DNA of 43,083 nt. Origin: Maricaulis salignorans (GTDB taxonomy: Bacteria > Pseudomonadota > Alphaproteobacteria > Caulobacterales > Aquidulcibacteraceae). The position numbers and the translations under genes are program-made. Shown here in pieces: positions 32,838-41,220 of the stretch. The stretch spans positions 1-43,083 of the forward strand of contig CAMDDL010000019.1 of assembly GCA_945891505.1 (NCBI GenBank), in the 5' to 3' direction. Position 1 is the stretch's first letter; each line of letters starts with the position of its first letter. Below the pieces are notes generated by a model that saw only the letters and a list, made by a program, of their open reading frames with translations, was not told the origin of the DNA and did not search any database.

Positions 32838-33884
32838 ATGTCAGCAGTGTTCGATCATGTCGAGTTTGACCACCATGAGCGGATTGTCTTTGCCCATGAT
32901 CATCAAACGGGCCTACGCGCGATTATCGGCATCCACAGCACGTTTCTGGGCCCAGCAGCCGGTGGCGTCCGCATGGCCAATTATACCAATATGGACGACG
33001 CACTAACCGATGTGCTGCGGCTCTCTCGCGGCATGAGCTATAAGAATGCACTGGCTGGCCTTCCTTTAGGTGGCGGCAAAGCCGTCCTAATCGGCAACCC
33101 CAAGACCGACAAAACGCCCCAGTTGATGCGGGCCTTGGGTCGCGCGATAGAAGGTCTGTCAGGGCGCTATTTGGCGGCTGAAGATGTGGGCATGACCTTG
33201 GCAGACATGGAAGAAATCGCCTTGGAGACCAACCATGTCTTTGGCCGCGACCCCAAAGCTGGCTTTGGTGGCGAACCCTCCCCCATGACGGCGCTCGGCG
33301 TCCTTTTGTCAATCAAGACCTGTGTGCGCCGCTTTATGGGGCGAGACGACTTGGGCGGCGTACGTATCGCGGTACAAGGTGCTGGCGCTGTTGGCGCGGA
33401 CCTGGCGCGCCAATTGGGCCAAGAAGGCGCAGATGTCTTGATTGCTGATGTTGACCCGGCCCGCGCCCAAGCGGCGGCGGCGGCAGCAGGCGGGCAGGTT
33501 ATAAGTGTGGAAGATGTTCTCTTCGCCGACGTAGACGTGCTGGCCCCCTGTGCTTTGGGCGCTATTCTCAATGACACGACGATCCCCGCCCTACGCACCA
33601 AAATTGTGTGCGGGGCAGCCAATAATCAATTGGCAGAGCCGCGCCACGGCCTTGCGCTGGCAGAGCGCGGAATTCTCTATGGGCCTGATTATGTCGTCAA
33701 TGCTGGCGGCATCATCAATGTCGCCTATGAAGTGTCGGGCAATTACGATGCCGCCAGAGTGATCGAGCACATTCAGCGGGTGCCAAGGACGCTTGAGCAA
33801 ATCTTTGAAGAAGCGGCCGATGAAGGTCTAACACCAGACGTGGTGGCTGACCGGATGGCGCAACGCCTTATTGGACGGTCGTAG
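32838..33884 (+). CDS. Leucine dehydrogenase-type amino acid dehydrogenase (Glu/Leu/Phe/Val family)
   Basis: The 348-residue enzyme oxidatively deaminates an amino acid with NAD+. The N-terminal catalytic domain has GPAAGGVRMANYTNMDDALTD-type sequence (residues 39-59, in two turns), Lys69 (SYKNA) and catalytic Lys81 (LPLGGGKAVL). The Rossmann domain has VQGAGAVGADLARQL near 176, IADVDP, and VNAGGIINVAYEV near 290. Length and motifs fit leucine, valine or phenylalanine dehydrogenases better than the longer glutamate enzymes; the exact substrate is open. It is divergent from the AST operon across a 188-base gap in which I saw no clear operator. Its 3' end overlaps the convergent desaturase gene by 17 bases. 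Confidence 0.9.
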   Translation: MSAVFDHVEFDHHERIVFAHDHQTGLRAIIGIHSTFLGPAAGGVRMANYTNMDDALTDVLRLSRGMSYKNALAGLPLGGGKAVLIGNPKTDKTPQLMRALGRAIEGLSGRYLAAEDVGMTLADMEEIALETNHVFGRDPKAGFGGEPSPMTALGVLLSIKTCVRRFMGRDDLGGVRIAVQGAGAVGADLARQLGQEGADVLIADVDPARAQAAAAAAGGQVISVEDVLFADVDVLAPCALGAILNDTTIPALRTKIVCGAANNQLAEPRHGLALAERGILYGPDYVVNAGGIINVAYEVSGNYDAARVIEHIQRVPRTLEQIFEEAADEGLTPDVVADRMAQRLIGRS

Positions 33885-34722
33885 GTTTAGGCGACGCTTC
33901 TTCGGTCTGTTGCGGCTCAGAAGGCATAAAAGGGTAAAGCCACTGCCCCAATAGATTGGGTGGCATATCCCGATCTGTCAGGCCCAAATTCATCGGCTTT
34001 TTATCCTTCGGCATATAGAAAGTGCCAAACATATGGTCCAAGAATGAAAAGGTCGCAGCAAAGTTCTTAGACCCGCCTTCGTCCGCACCAGTATGGTGCC
34101 AACGGTGAAACACCGGGCTTGCAAACACATGGCGCAAGGGGCCGAAAGTCCAATTCAGATTCGCGTGCACCATGGTGGAGTAAAGCACGTTAAACGGCGC
34201 AAGGACGGCAACAGCAGCAGGTGGGAAACCTATCCAAAGAGCCACTGCGTTGGCGAAGATGCTATGGAAGATCAAATTGATCGGATGAAAGCGCGCTGCA
34301 TGCAGCCAGTCGAGTGTTTCCGGCGCATGATGGATCGCATGATAGCGCCACAAGGCATTGGAGTGGAACAGGCGATGCGTCCAATAGAGCGAAATGTCGG
34401 TGACGATCAGAACGCCTAGCGCCTGCAGCCACAACGGCCAGCCCGCCAACCACGGCGCACCAGTCTTGCTCCATTCGACCGCGGCATCCATATTGCCACC
34501 AAACAGGATAACGTAGCCAGAAATGATCAAGAGCCCGCCGATCCAAGCATAAACGGCAGGGCCCAGCATCCAATAGCCAATATCCATCCAAATATCGCGT
34601 CGGATCGGGCGGGGCGTTGGATCGAGAGGGAACAGACTTTGCAAGAAGCCGAACAGACAAGCGCAAATCAGGAGCCAGACGGCCGGATAGACGAAGGGCA
34701 AACCCATAATGTCGTTCAACAT
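33868..34722 (-). CDS. Sterol desaturase/fatty acid hydroxylase family membrane protein
   Basis: The 284-residue protein is a membrane di-iron oxygenase with about 4-5 helices and the three histidine boxes: HRLFH near residue 116, HAIHH near 128 and HRWHH near 207, with further His residues between (ARFHP, MVHANLNW). Members hydroxylate or desaturate fatty acids, sterols, carotenoids or hopanoids and need an electron donor. AGAGGAAG lies 5 bases before the ATG. The divergent neighbour encodes a Rieske ferredoxin, a possible donor. The C-terminal 20 residues are an extra soluble Pro/Glu/Thr tail. The substrate cannot be read from sequence. Confidence 0.92.
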   Translation of the reverse strand: MLNDIMGLPFVYPAVWLLICACLFGFLQSLFPLDPTPRPIRRDIWMDIGYWMLGPAVYAWIGGLLIISGYVILFGGNMDAAVEWSKTGAPWLAGWPLWLQALGVLIVTDISLYWTHRLFHSNALWRYHAIHHAPETLDWLHAARFHPINLIFHSIFANAVALWIGFPPAAVAVLAPFNVLYSTMVHANLNWTFGPLRHVFASPVFHRWHHTGADEGGSKNFAATFSFLDHMFGTFYMPKDKKPMNLGLTDRDMPPNLLGQWLYPFMPSEPQQTEEASPKPTTVQ

Positions 34723-34755
34723 AACGCTTCCTCTTGCACGGACCCACTAATTCCA

Positions 34756-35145
34756 GTGCCAACAACGCCGAATGATAGTCCAGAGACACTTAATCCGCCG
34801 TTAGCGTCTTTGCGAAAATCCGAGCTATCAGACAGTCAAATCCTCGGGCTAGACATAAATGATGGGCGCGCCCAAAGGCGCATCATGGTGATCCGACGTG
34901 GGGATGAGGTGACCGCCTTCGAGAACCGTTGCCCTCACGCCGGTTGGCCCCTAGACACGTTTGACGGCAGGTTTCTGACAACTGAAGCAGGTGCTCTGAT
35001 CTGCGCCGCGCATATGGCGGTGTTTGATGCGCGCAGTGGTGCCTGTTTGGGAGGGCCGGGTCAAGGACGAGGTCTGACCCGATTAGCTGTTCAATCCGAT
35101 GGCGAGCGCTGGCTGATTAGCGGTTTAGCTCTCGCAGCTGAATAA
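34756..35145 (+). CDS. Rieske [2Fe-2S] ferredoxin-like protein
   Basis: The single Rieske domain has its cluster ligands: CPHAGW (Cys-x-His) and ICAAHMAVFD (Cys-x2-His) about 20 residues later, followed by GGPGQGRGLTRLAV, typical of stand-alone bacterial Rieske ferredoxins. It carries electrons to an oxygenase. The start is uncertain: GTG at 34756 gives 130 residues and avoids overlap with the divergent gene; an ATG at 34639 would overlap that gene's 5' end by 84 bases; TTG at 34810 is also possible. None has a good ribosome-binding site. It faces away from the three-His-box membrane oxygenase gene, a plausible partner. Confidence 0.85.
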   Translation: MPTTPNDSPETLNPPLASLRKSELSDSQILGLDINDGRAQRRIMVIRRGDEVTAFENRCPHAGWPLDTFDGRFLTTEAGALICAAHMAVFDARSGACLGGPGQGRGLTRLAVQSDGERWLISGLALAAE

Positions 35146-35208
35146 GGCTGATCAAGGCTTCGTTAAAAGCGGTGCAGGCTTTGACCGCTCTGGCGGCGGG
35201 GGTGGGGC

Positions 35209-36204
35209 TCAAAAGGCCGGCATGCCCTTGGGCTGGCCCGCGACCTTGGGAACTTTCGCGTCGATTTTATCCATCCAAGCAATGGCTTGCGGGCCGAGGT
35301 CAATCTGCGGGTTAGACGGATCAAGCCGGGACGCCACTTCCCATTTCGTGATCAAGGACCGGGCCTGTGCAAAAGCATCAGGCAGTGGGATCGGCTGGCG
35401 TAAAGCTTGGTTGATCAAGGCGTCGCCAAAAAAGGTCCAATCATTTTCTGCACGGCACCCAAAGGAGGGCTTCTGCGCCGATGCTGCCGTCAAAATGATG
35501 GTCGATTCATTTTGCAAGGCTGGCACAAAGATACCGGAGTAGCAGGCTGATAGGATAACAAGCCGGTTCTTGATACCGGCTTCATTGAGGAGCGCGGCCA
35601 ATCGTGTCGGCGCGATATTTCCGCCAGCCCGGTCGCCATCCCGATAATTCAACCCTGTATTCCAATGACCGTGCGTCGTGATGAACAAAGCTAAGACGTC
35701 TTCTTGGCGGTTCATCACCTCGGCCACATGGCCTAGCGCTTGCGCCAGATGATCTGGGCTGCCATCTGGCACGACGGGGTCAGTTGCAGAGCCTGACGCC
35801 CCCTTGCCATTGGCCATAACGATTGCGCGTCCTTCGGCGTCATAGCGGCTGGCAAGCACGCGGGCCGTTTCAGCCGTCTCGCGACCAAACACGCCATCAC
35901 TATCGAGGCCAATGGCAACCACATAGACATCGACCACGCCCTTGCGCTCTGGCTTTAGGCGACCCAGCGCACTGGTCATGGCGCGGGTCTGCCGCAGCGT
36001 CTCGGATGGTCCATAGGGTTCGGTTACGATCACGCTGCCCTTCTGCGCAGCCTCTCGCTCACGTCGCTCTTGGATGGCGCGCGGATTGGCAGGCTGATAG
36101 CCATAGTTTTGAGCCATCGCCTGCTCCGGCAGAGCCAAAGGCGGTGTTAATCCCGCAATCAGGCCTAATCCCAAACAAAGTCCAAAGCGCAGTGGAGTCA
36201 TCAT
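35209..36204 (-). CDS. Exported C13 (legumain/caspase-like) cysteine peptidase
   Basis: The 331-residue protein has a Sec signal peptide (hydrophobic residues about 6-22, cleavage after AMA near 31). The mature part has the caspase-fold dyad of peptidase family C13: His178 in ALFITTHGHW and Cys221 in LVILSACYSGIFV, each after a hydrophobic strand as expected. VVDVYVVAIGLDSDGVFGRE-type sequence opens the domain near 92, and ILTAASAQKPSFGCRAENDW carries the region after the Cys. Legumains cleave after Asn/Asp; bacterial substrates are mostly unknown. I use the ATG at 36204 (another lies one codon later). The gene stands alone. Confidence 0.9.
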   Translation of the reverse strand: MMTPLRFGLCLGLGLIAGLTPPLALPEQAMAQNYGYQPANPRAIQERREREAAQKGSVIVTEPYGPSETLRQTRAMTSALGRLKPERKGVVDVYVVAIGLDSDGVFGRETAETARVLASRYDAEGRAIVMANGKGASGSATDPVVPDGSPDHLAQALGHVAEVMNRQEDVLALFITTHGHWNTGLNYRDGDRAGGNIAPTRLAALLNEAGIKNRLVILSACYSGIFVPALQNESTIILTAASAQKPSFGCRAENDWTFFGDALINQALRQPIPLPDAFAQARSLITKWEVASRLDPSNPQIDLGPQAIAWMDKIDAKVPKVAGQPKGMPAF

Positions 36205-36264
36205 ACTCAAGTATCAGCGCGCAAGTGCGCTTCTGTCCAGCCGATCGGCGCGAATTTCAGTGAT

Positions 36265-37443
36265 TCACGTGCGTTGAAGGCAGATGGCGGTTGCCTCACC
36301 GCCGCCAATGCACAGGCTGGCGAGCCCACGCTTGGCTCCGCGCGCTTCCATCGCAGCGATCAAGGTCGCGATGATACGCGATCCCGAGGAGCCAATTGGA
36401 TGCCCCAAGGCACACGCCCCACCGTTCACATTCACCTTCTCATGGGGAATCCCAAGGTCCTTCATGGCAATCATCGGCACGATGGCGAAAGCTTCATTGA
36501 TCTCCACCAGATCAACGTCCCCAATAGACCAGCCCGCTTTAGCCAAAGCCTTTTGCATGGCTTTGACGGGGGCTGTGGTGAAATAGGCAGGCTCATGGGC
36601 GTGGGCGGCACTTGATACAATTTCAGCCAAAATCTTGAGGCCGCGTGCTTCCGCCTCCGACTTAGCCATCAGGACGAGAGCAGACGCACCATCGGAAATG
36701 GCAGACGCGTTGGCAGCCGTGACCGTTCCATCCTTGGTGAAGGCAGGCTTCAGGCCGAGAATTTTTTCTGGGCGCGCCTTGGCAGGAAGCTCATCACGGT
36801 CAACCACGGTGTCACCGCCGCGTCCGCTGATAGTGACGGGGGCAATTTCCCGGGCGAATGCGCCTGAAGCCGTTGCTGCTTGGGCGCGCTTTAAGGTTTC
36901 TAACGCATAATTATCTTGAGCCTCGCGGGTGAATTGATACTCACCGGCCACTTGGTCGGCGTAAAAGCCCATCGGCTTGCCTTCATAGGCATCTTCCAAC
37001 CCATCCAGCGCCATATGATCGAAGATCCGATCATGGCCATACTTTACGCCGCCTCGATGGGATTTCATAAGATGAGGGGCGTTGGACATGCTCTCCATCC
37101 CACCGGCGATGACGATCTTAGCTTCGCCCGCTTTGATGGCGTTAGCCGCCATAATCGTCGCTTGCATGCCAGAGCCGCACATTTTGTTGAGTGTGGTTGC
37201 CTCAACGCTTAAAGGCAGGCCAGCCTTTAACGCTGCTTGACGGGCGGGGGCTTGGCCTTGGCCAGCAGGCAGAACATTGCCCATCAAAATCCAATCGACA
37301 TCTGCGCCAGCAATTCCTGCTTCGGCCATCGCAGCCTTTACGGCAACGGCACCCAATTCATTGGCGCTAAAGCTGCTCAACTCCCCCAACAGGCCGCCCA
37401 TAGGCGTGCGGGCCAAACCGACGATAACAACGGGGTCTTGCAT
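36265..37443 (-). CDS. Acetyl-CoA acetyltransferase (thiolase), last gene of a catabolic operon
   Basis: The 392-residue thiolase has nucleophilic Cys near residue 88 (NKMCGSGMQATIMAA), a catalytic His near 347 (NGGACALGHPIGSSG) and the second Cys in SLCIGGGEATAICLQ. QDPVVIVGLARTPMGGL at the N-terminus fits acetoacetyl-CoA thiolases, so it may end in acetyl-CoA release or acetoacetyl-CoA formation. I start at the ATG at 37443, which has AAGGAAA about 7 bases upstream, rather than a distal start that would overlap the preceding gene. It lies 31 bases after the aldehyde dehydrogenase gene and probably shares its transcript. It differs clearly in sequence from the thiolase at 23865. Confidence 0.93.
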   Translation of the reverse strand: MQDPVVIVGLARTPMGGLLGELSSFSANELGAVAVKAAMAEAGIAGADVDWILMGNVLPAGQGQAPARQAALKAGLPLSVEATTLNKMCGSGMQATIMAANAIKAGEAKIVIAGGMESMSNAPHLMKSHRGGVKYGHDRIFDHMALDGLEDAYEGKPMGFYADQVAGEYQFTREAQDNYALETLKRAQAATASGAFAREIAPVTISGRGGDTVVDRDELPAKARPEKILGLKPAFTKDGTVTAANASAISDGASALVLMAKSEAEARGLKILAEIVSSAAHAHEPAYFTTAPVKAMQKALAKAGWSIGDVDLVEINEAFAIVPMIAMKDLGIPHEKVNVNGGACALGHPIGSSGSRIIATLIAAMEARGAKRGLASLCIGGGEATAICLQRT

Positions 37444-37474
37444 GGGGTGTTTCCTTTTTGATGGGGTCGCGACT

Positions 37475-38902
37475 TCAAGTCTCTTCAGAATAAGCACTCA
37501 AGGGCGTTACGTCACCCCTATTGGCGATCAAGGCTTTCCGGCGGCAGAAGCGCTGGAAGCCAGCAGGCCCCATGCGCGAGCCCCCGAGACCACTGGCCTT
37601 GAAGCTTTGCTTTTCCGCTTCATAGAATTGGCTCGTTAAGGCAGCATCATTAAGGCTGATGGCACCCGCCTCAATCTGGCGACCAATGGCTTCAGCCTCC
37701 GCCAAGGTGCCCGCGATTACGGCGGCTGAGAGGCCAAACTCGCTATCGTTAGCCAAATGAATGGCTTCTTCGACCGTATCAAATGCCATAACCGGCATGA
37801 CCGGGCCAAAGGTCTCTTCGCGCATCAGGGCCATGCTGTGGTCGACATCGACCACCACCGTTGGCGCAATCCAGTCGCCGCCCAAATGATGCTCTACCAC
37901 CCCACCGGAAAGGACCTTCGCGCCCTTGGCAACCGCGTCCGCCAATTGAGAGGCAATCGTCTCGGCCTGCTTGCCAAAAATCATAGGGCCGATCTCGCCG
38001 ATATGACGGTCTGGCTGGTTAAAGCGAGCCGCCTTGGCGGCCGCGACCAAATTCGCGACAAAATCCTCATAAAGAGGCCGGGCGACATAAATGCGCTCAA
38101 TCGATTGGCACGCTTGGCCCGTCGACAGAACCGAACCGCGCAAGGCCGCGGTGACGGCACGGTCTAGGTCGGCTGTTTCTGTAATGATCAGAGGGTCTTT
38201 GCCGCCCAGTTCCAAGAAGGACGGGATCAAGCGGCCTGCGGCTTGGACGGCAACCTTTTTGCCAGTGGCGACCGAGCCCGTAAAGCAAATGGCATCAACC
38301 GCGTCGATCAAGGCGATACCCGTTCCCCCGTCCCCCAGAACCAGTTGAAGAACGCCATCGAGGGCCGGCACTTCAGCGATGGCCGCCTGTAGGGGCGCTA
38401 CAAAACGCGGCGTGACTTCGGAAGGCTTGATGATGACGCTGCACCCAGCCAAAAGTGCCGGGATGGTATCGATCATCGATAAAGTCACAGGAAAATTCCA
38501 CGGGCTGATCACGCCTACGAGCCCATAAGGCACCCATTGCGGCGCATGGGCCATACGCGGATCAAAGCGGCCATCCGTCCACGCGGTCGGCAACAAATGC
38601 GGTGCTTGAGCGGCCCAGCCCCCAAGGCTCGCCAACGCGCCTTCGATCTCGCGCCGGGCAATTTTGTTCCGCCCCGTATCGTCTGCCAGTGCGGCGTGAA
38701 TGGCGTCAAAGTGACGGGTGATGGCCGCTTGCAGTGCCAGAAGCGCCTGTGCCCGACCCTCTAGCCCCAAGGCCTGCCACGCTGGCTGCGCGGAACGGGC
38801 ACGCGATGCCAGTGCTTGAACCGCAACGGCGTCTGCGGCCTCAATCGTGAAATCCACTTGGCCCGTGCGCGGATTTTTGACTGCAAGGTCGCGTATGCTC
38901 AT
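37475..38902 (-). CDS. NAD(P)-dependent aldehyde dehydrogenase
   Basis: The 475-residue enzyme oxidises an aldehyde to an acid. Motifs: VGVISPWNFPVTLSMID near 130, IIKPSEVTPRF near 158, FTGSVATGKKVA near 210, Glu of FLELGGKDPLII near 233, catalytic Cys in STGQACQSIERI near 267, and EETFGPVMPVM near 365. LGGWAAQAPHLLP and the GSRMGPAGFQRFCRRKA ending recall coniferyl-aldehyde-dehydrogenase-like and aliphatic members; the substrate is open. Its ATG overlaps the FAD oxidase stop by 4 bases, suggesting that the oxidase product is its substrate. Confidence 0.93.
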   Translation of the reverse strand: MSIRDLAVKNPRTGQVDFTIEAADAVAVQALASRARSAQPAWQALGLEGRAQALLALQAAITRHFDAIHAALADDTGRNKIARREIEGALASLGGWAAQAPHLLPTAWTDGRFDPRMAHAPQWVPYGLVGVISPWNFPVTLSMIDTIPALLAGCSVIIKPSEVTPRFVAPLQAAIAEVPALDGVLQLVLGDGGTGIALIDAVDAICFTGSVATGKKVAVQAAGRLIPSFLELGGKDPLIITETADLDRAVTAALRGSVLSTGQACQSIERIYVARPLYEDFVANLVAAAKAARFNQPDRHIGEIGPMIFGKQAETIASQLADAVAKGAKVLSGGVVEHHLGGDWIAPTVVVDVDHSMALMREETFGPVMPVMAFDTVEEAIHLANDSEFGLSAAVIAGTLAEAEAIGRQIEAGAISLNDAALTSQFYEAEKQSFKASGLGGSRMGPAGFQRFCRRKALIANRGDVTPLSAYSEET

Positions 38903-40482
38903 AGGCCTAATACCCCGGGATTCATGCGATTATCTGGATCAAGGTGGGCTTTGATCGCTTTGAGAAGCGCCAACGTGACCGGTTCCCGCGTTTGCGCATA
39001 CCGATAGGTGCGACCGATTTGGAAATGTGTTGCGCCAAAACGTTCGAAAACATCGAGAATCTTCCCACGCACTTCATCGACCAAAGCCGCATTGTCAGCG
39101 TTTGCTGGCAGTTTTGGCACTTTAGCCAAGTAAGACGGCTCCAGCGTGGTTTCATGAATGCCATAGCGGGCATCTGGCCAGAAGAAGACAGGCTCAATCA
39201 AAAAGCCATTGGTGCTGATCGTTGTCACCAAATAGCCGCTCGTCATGCCCCGGGCCTCAAATGCCTGACCATAGGACGCAAACAAGATATCCAACTCCTG
39301 CCAGCAGGCCTCGCCTTGCGACAGGGGCACAATGCCATGAATGGGCACCCAGCGTTCGCCATCGGGCCCAAGGATATTGTTTAGAGGGGTAAAGGGTGCC
39401 GCGCGCATCGCCTTTGGAATTGTATTCTCAATTTCGCGGCCACCATGGCCCTTCATAAGATCGCGCAACGTGCGGGCAGCTTCCTCGACTTGGGCGGCGG
39501 AAGCGCCTTCGGTGATCAGATGCAAAGTATAGCCCGCATCATCCATAAAACCGCGCCCAGCCAAGGCCATCTTTGCACCCTGTTTGACGCCCTCAAATAC
39601 GTTCTTTTGAGCGCCTATGACGGCTGCCAAGGTCTTCACATCCTGCAGCAGATTGGCGCGCCGCATGCGGATTTTGGCCAGATTAGGATCAAAAGCACAA
39701 ACCTCGCTGGCGAGATTGGTGCGCGCGACTGCGGCCGTGGCACGCGCCGTTGAAGCGAGATCGGGCAAGGCAAAGCTTATATGCGCCTCATGAGCCGGAG
39801 CCGGGATCAGACGCAACGTGATTTCTGCCTTGATGCCCAGCGCGCCGCAATCGCCGCAGAAAAGACCGGCGAGGTCAGGACCATAGTGCTTGAAGAAAGG
39901 GCTGCCCCCTAAGGTCCCCGCGCTGCCCGTCCGCAAGATGCTACCGTCCGCCAGAACCACCGTCAGACACGTAACGCTCTCCGACGTCGTCCCCCAAATG
40001 CCCGCGCCAAAGAAAGCGTTTAGTTGGGATAGACCACCGCCAATGGTGGAGCTTAAGCCGGACAATGGGCCCCAGAACGGGGTCCGCAGGCCAAGCGGCG
40101 TCAAGACTGCCTGCAAAGAGGCCCAAGTGGCCCCAGCTTGCACCGTTACCAGCATGTCTTCGGCGCTGACCGAAAGGATTTGATCCATCCGCCGCATATC
40201 GATAACCACAGTACCAGCCTGCTCGGTGACAAAGCCGGACGTATAGCTCATGCCACCACCGCGCGGCACAATGATTGCGCCTGCTTGATGGGCCGCCTCT
40301 AAAACCTGCGACAATTCATCGAGATTGGCCGGGGCCACAACCAGACCCGCCACGCCCCCTTGGCTGAAAACATCCTCACTCATAGCGCGGCGGGTGTCTT
40401 CGTCGCGGGCGACATAGTCTGCCCCAATCAGCTGTGCCAAACGGTCGGCTAAAGCCATGTGGAGGGGAGCGGGTTCAGCCAT
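38899..40482 (-). CDS. FAD-linked oxidase/dehydrogenase (GlcD/VAO-PCMH fold)
   Basis: The 527-residue flavoprotein has an N-terminal PCMH-type FAD domain: VVAPANLDELSQVLEAAHQA near 49, the pyrophosphate loop IIVPRGGGMSYTSGF near 71, MDQILSVSAEDMLVTVQAGA near 99, and STIGGGLSQLNAFFGAGIWG near 145. The C-terminal cap ends AHLDPDNRMNPGVLGL, typical of the FAD-linked oxidase C domain. Family members include D-lactate and glycolate dehydrogenases, alkyl-glycerone-phosphate synthases and vanillyl-alcohol oxidases. Coupling to an aldehyde dehydrogenase (4-base overlap) suggests a hydroxy or alcohol substrate. Whether it reduces oxygen, quinone or a cytochrome is unknown. Confidence 0.9.
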   Translation of the reverse strand: MAEPAPLHMALADRLAQLIGADYVARDEDTRRAMSEDVFSQGGVAGLVVAPANLDELSQVLEAAHQAGAIIVPRGGGMSYTSGFVTEQAGTVVIDMRRMDQILSVSAEDMLVTVQAGATWASLQAVLTPLGLRTPFWGPLSGLSSTIGGGLSQLNAFFGAGIWGTTSESVTCLTVVLADGSILRTGSAGTLGGSPFFKHYGPDLAGLFCGDCGALGIKAEITLRLIPAPAHEAHISFALPDLASTARATAAVARTNLASEVCAFDPNLAKIRMRRANLLQDVKTLAAVIGAQKNVFEGVKQGAKMALAGRGFMDDAGYTLHLITEGASAAQVEEAARTLRDLMKGHGGREIENTIPKAMRAAPFTPLNNILGPDGERWVPIHGIVPLSQGEACWQELDILFASYGQAFEARGMTSGYLVTTISTNGFLIEPVFFWPDARYGIHETTLEPSYLAKVPKLPANADNAALVDEVRGKILDVFERFGATHFQIGRTYRYAQTREPVTLALLKAIKAHLDPDNRMNPGVLGL

Positions 40483-40494
40483 GGTTAGGATCCT

Positions 40495-41151
40495 TCATAA
40501 CGGTTTAGCTAAGCCCAAAAAGGCTGCGACCAGCAAGAGCAGCCAAATGGTCACCACCAGCGGGCGGCTTTCATCTAGGGCGCGGGCAATCTCTGCATCG
40601 GTTTCTGGGCTTGCGCCTTCTTGCACAAGCCGACCAAAGGCTGGGCCAAAGCGAACCAAGGCGCGGCGGATCAACAGACCACAGAGGATCGTGGCGGCAA
40701 GGATTGCGCACTTGGCCTTCAGAAACAGGGGCAAAGCCGGCGCATTGGGCCAAAGGTTCAGCGCCAGCGCGGTCGAGACCGCGATAACGACCCAGCGAAT
40801 GGCAAGGTCAGCTCTACGCAGTATTGAGGTTGGGCTTAGATGCCGGACATGCAGCAGCCAAGCGAGCGCGAGCCAGATCAGTCCAGCGACCCAAATCAAA
40901 GCAAGGCTCAAAGGCCCTAGCACGAGCCATCCTTTTAAGGCCGCCAAGGTCAGACCCGTTGGCAAAGTGAGGATCATCGCTGTGCGCGGGGCCATATCGA
41001 CTTGCGCCAGAACCTGCGCGGCTGCCACGCGCGCCGCTGCCGATTGCTTCGCATTGGTCAGAATGGTGGAACTATAAAACACGCCCAAATCGCCGCCTAA
41101 CCAATAGACGAAAACGAGAAGATGCAAGAGCGTGAAAAGGGCTAGGTCCAC
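40495..41151 (-). CDS. Integral membrane protein of unknown function, first gene of the oxidase operon
   Basis: The 218-residue protein has about 5-6 hydrophobic helices (near 4-22, 55-75, 78-100, 115-135, 140-160 and 196-216). I do not recognise the family. His10, His101 and His104 lie at helix ends and could in principle bind heme, but this is speculation. LLHLLVFVYWLGGDLGVFYS near the start is the most distinctive stretch. The start is GTG with a poor ribosome-binding site; no in-frame ATG precedes it. It lies 12 bases before the FAD oxidase gene, so it may form an electron acceptor, anchor or substrate entry path for it. Confidence 0.75.
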   Translation of the reverse strand: MDLALFTLLHLLVFVYWLGGDLGVFYSSTILTNAKQSAAARVAAAQVLAQVDMAPRTAMILTLPTGLTLAALKGWLVLGPLSLALIWVAGLIWLALAWLLHVRHLSPTSILRRADLAIRWVVIAVSTALALNLWPNAPALPLFLKAKCAILAATILCGLLIRRALVRFGPAFGRLVQEGASPETDAEIARALDESRPLVVTIWLLLLVAAFLGLAKPL

Positions 41152-41172
41152 TTCGGCGTCGATCCATTCAAA

Positions 41173-41211
41173 TGATATATTTCTATATCAATTAATCGGA
41201 TCCATCCGCAA
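41173..41211 (-). promoter_or_regulatory. Promoter with overlapping palindromic operator for the oxidase operon
   Basis: TGATATA and TATATCA form a perfect 7-bp inverted repeat with a 4-base spacer (41173-41190), with partial symmetry further out. On the minus strand TTGCGG (41206-41211) and TATAGA (41182-41187), 18 bases apart, look like -35 and -10 boxes; the -10 lies inside the palindrome. The repeat is 22-39 bases before the GTG start. This is the arrangement of a repressor site, for example a MarR-, TetR- or GntR-type regulator. No regulator gene is adjacent. Confidence 0.6.
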
Positions 41212-41220
41212 GCCGATTAA
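41192..41220 (-). terminator. Hairpin at the accD stop, possible terminator
   Basis: TTAATCGG and CCGATTAA form a perfect 8-bp stem with a 13-base loop; the accD stop codon lies in the first arm. Only a short TT follows, so it is weak as an intrinsic terminator. It shares bases with the -35 region of the next operon. Confidence 0.4.
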
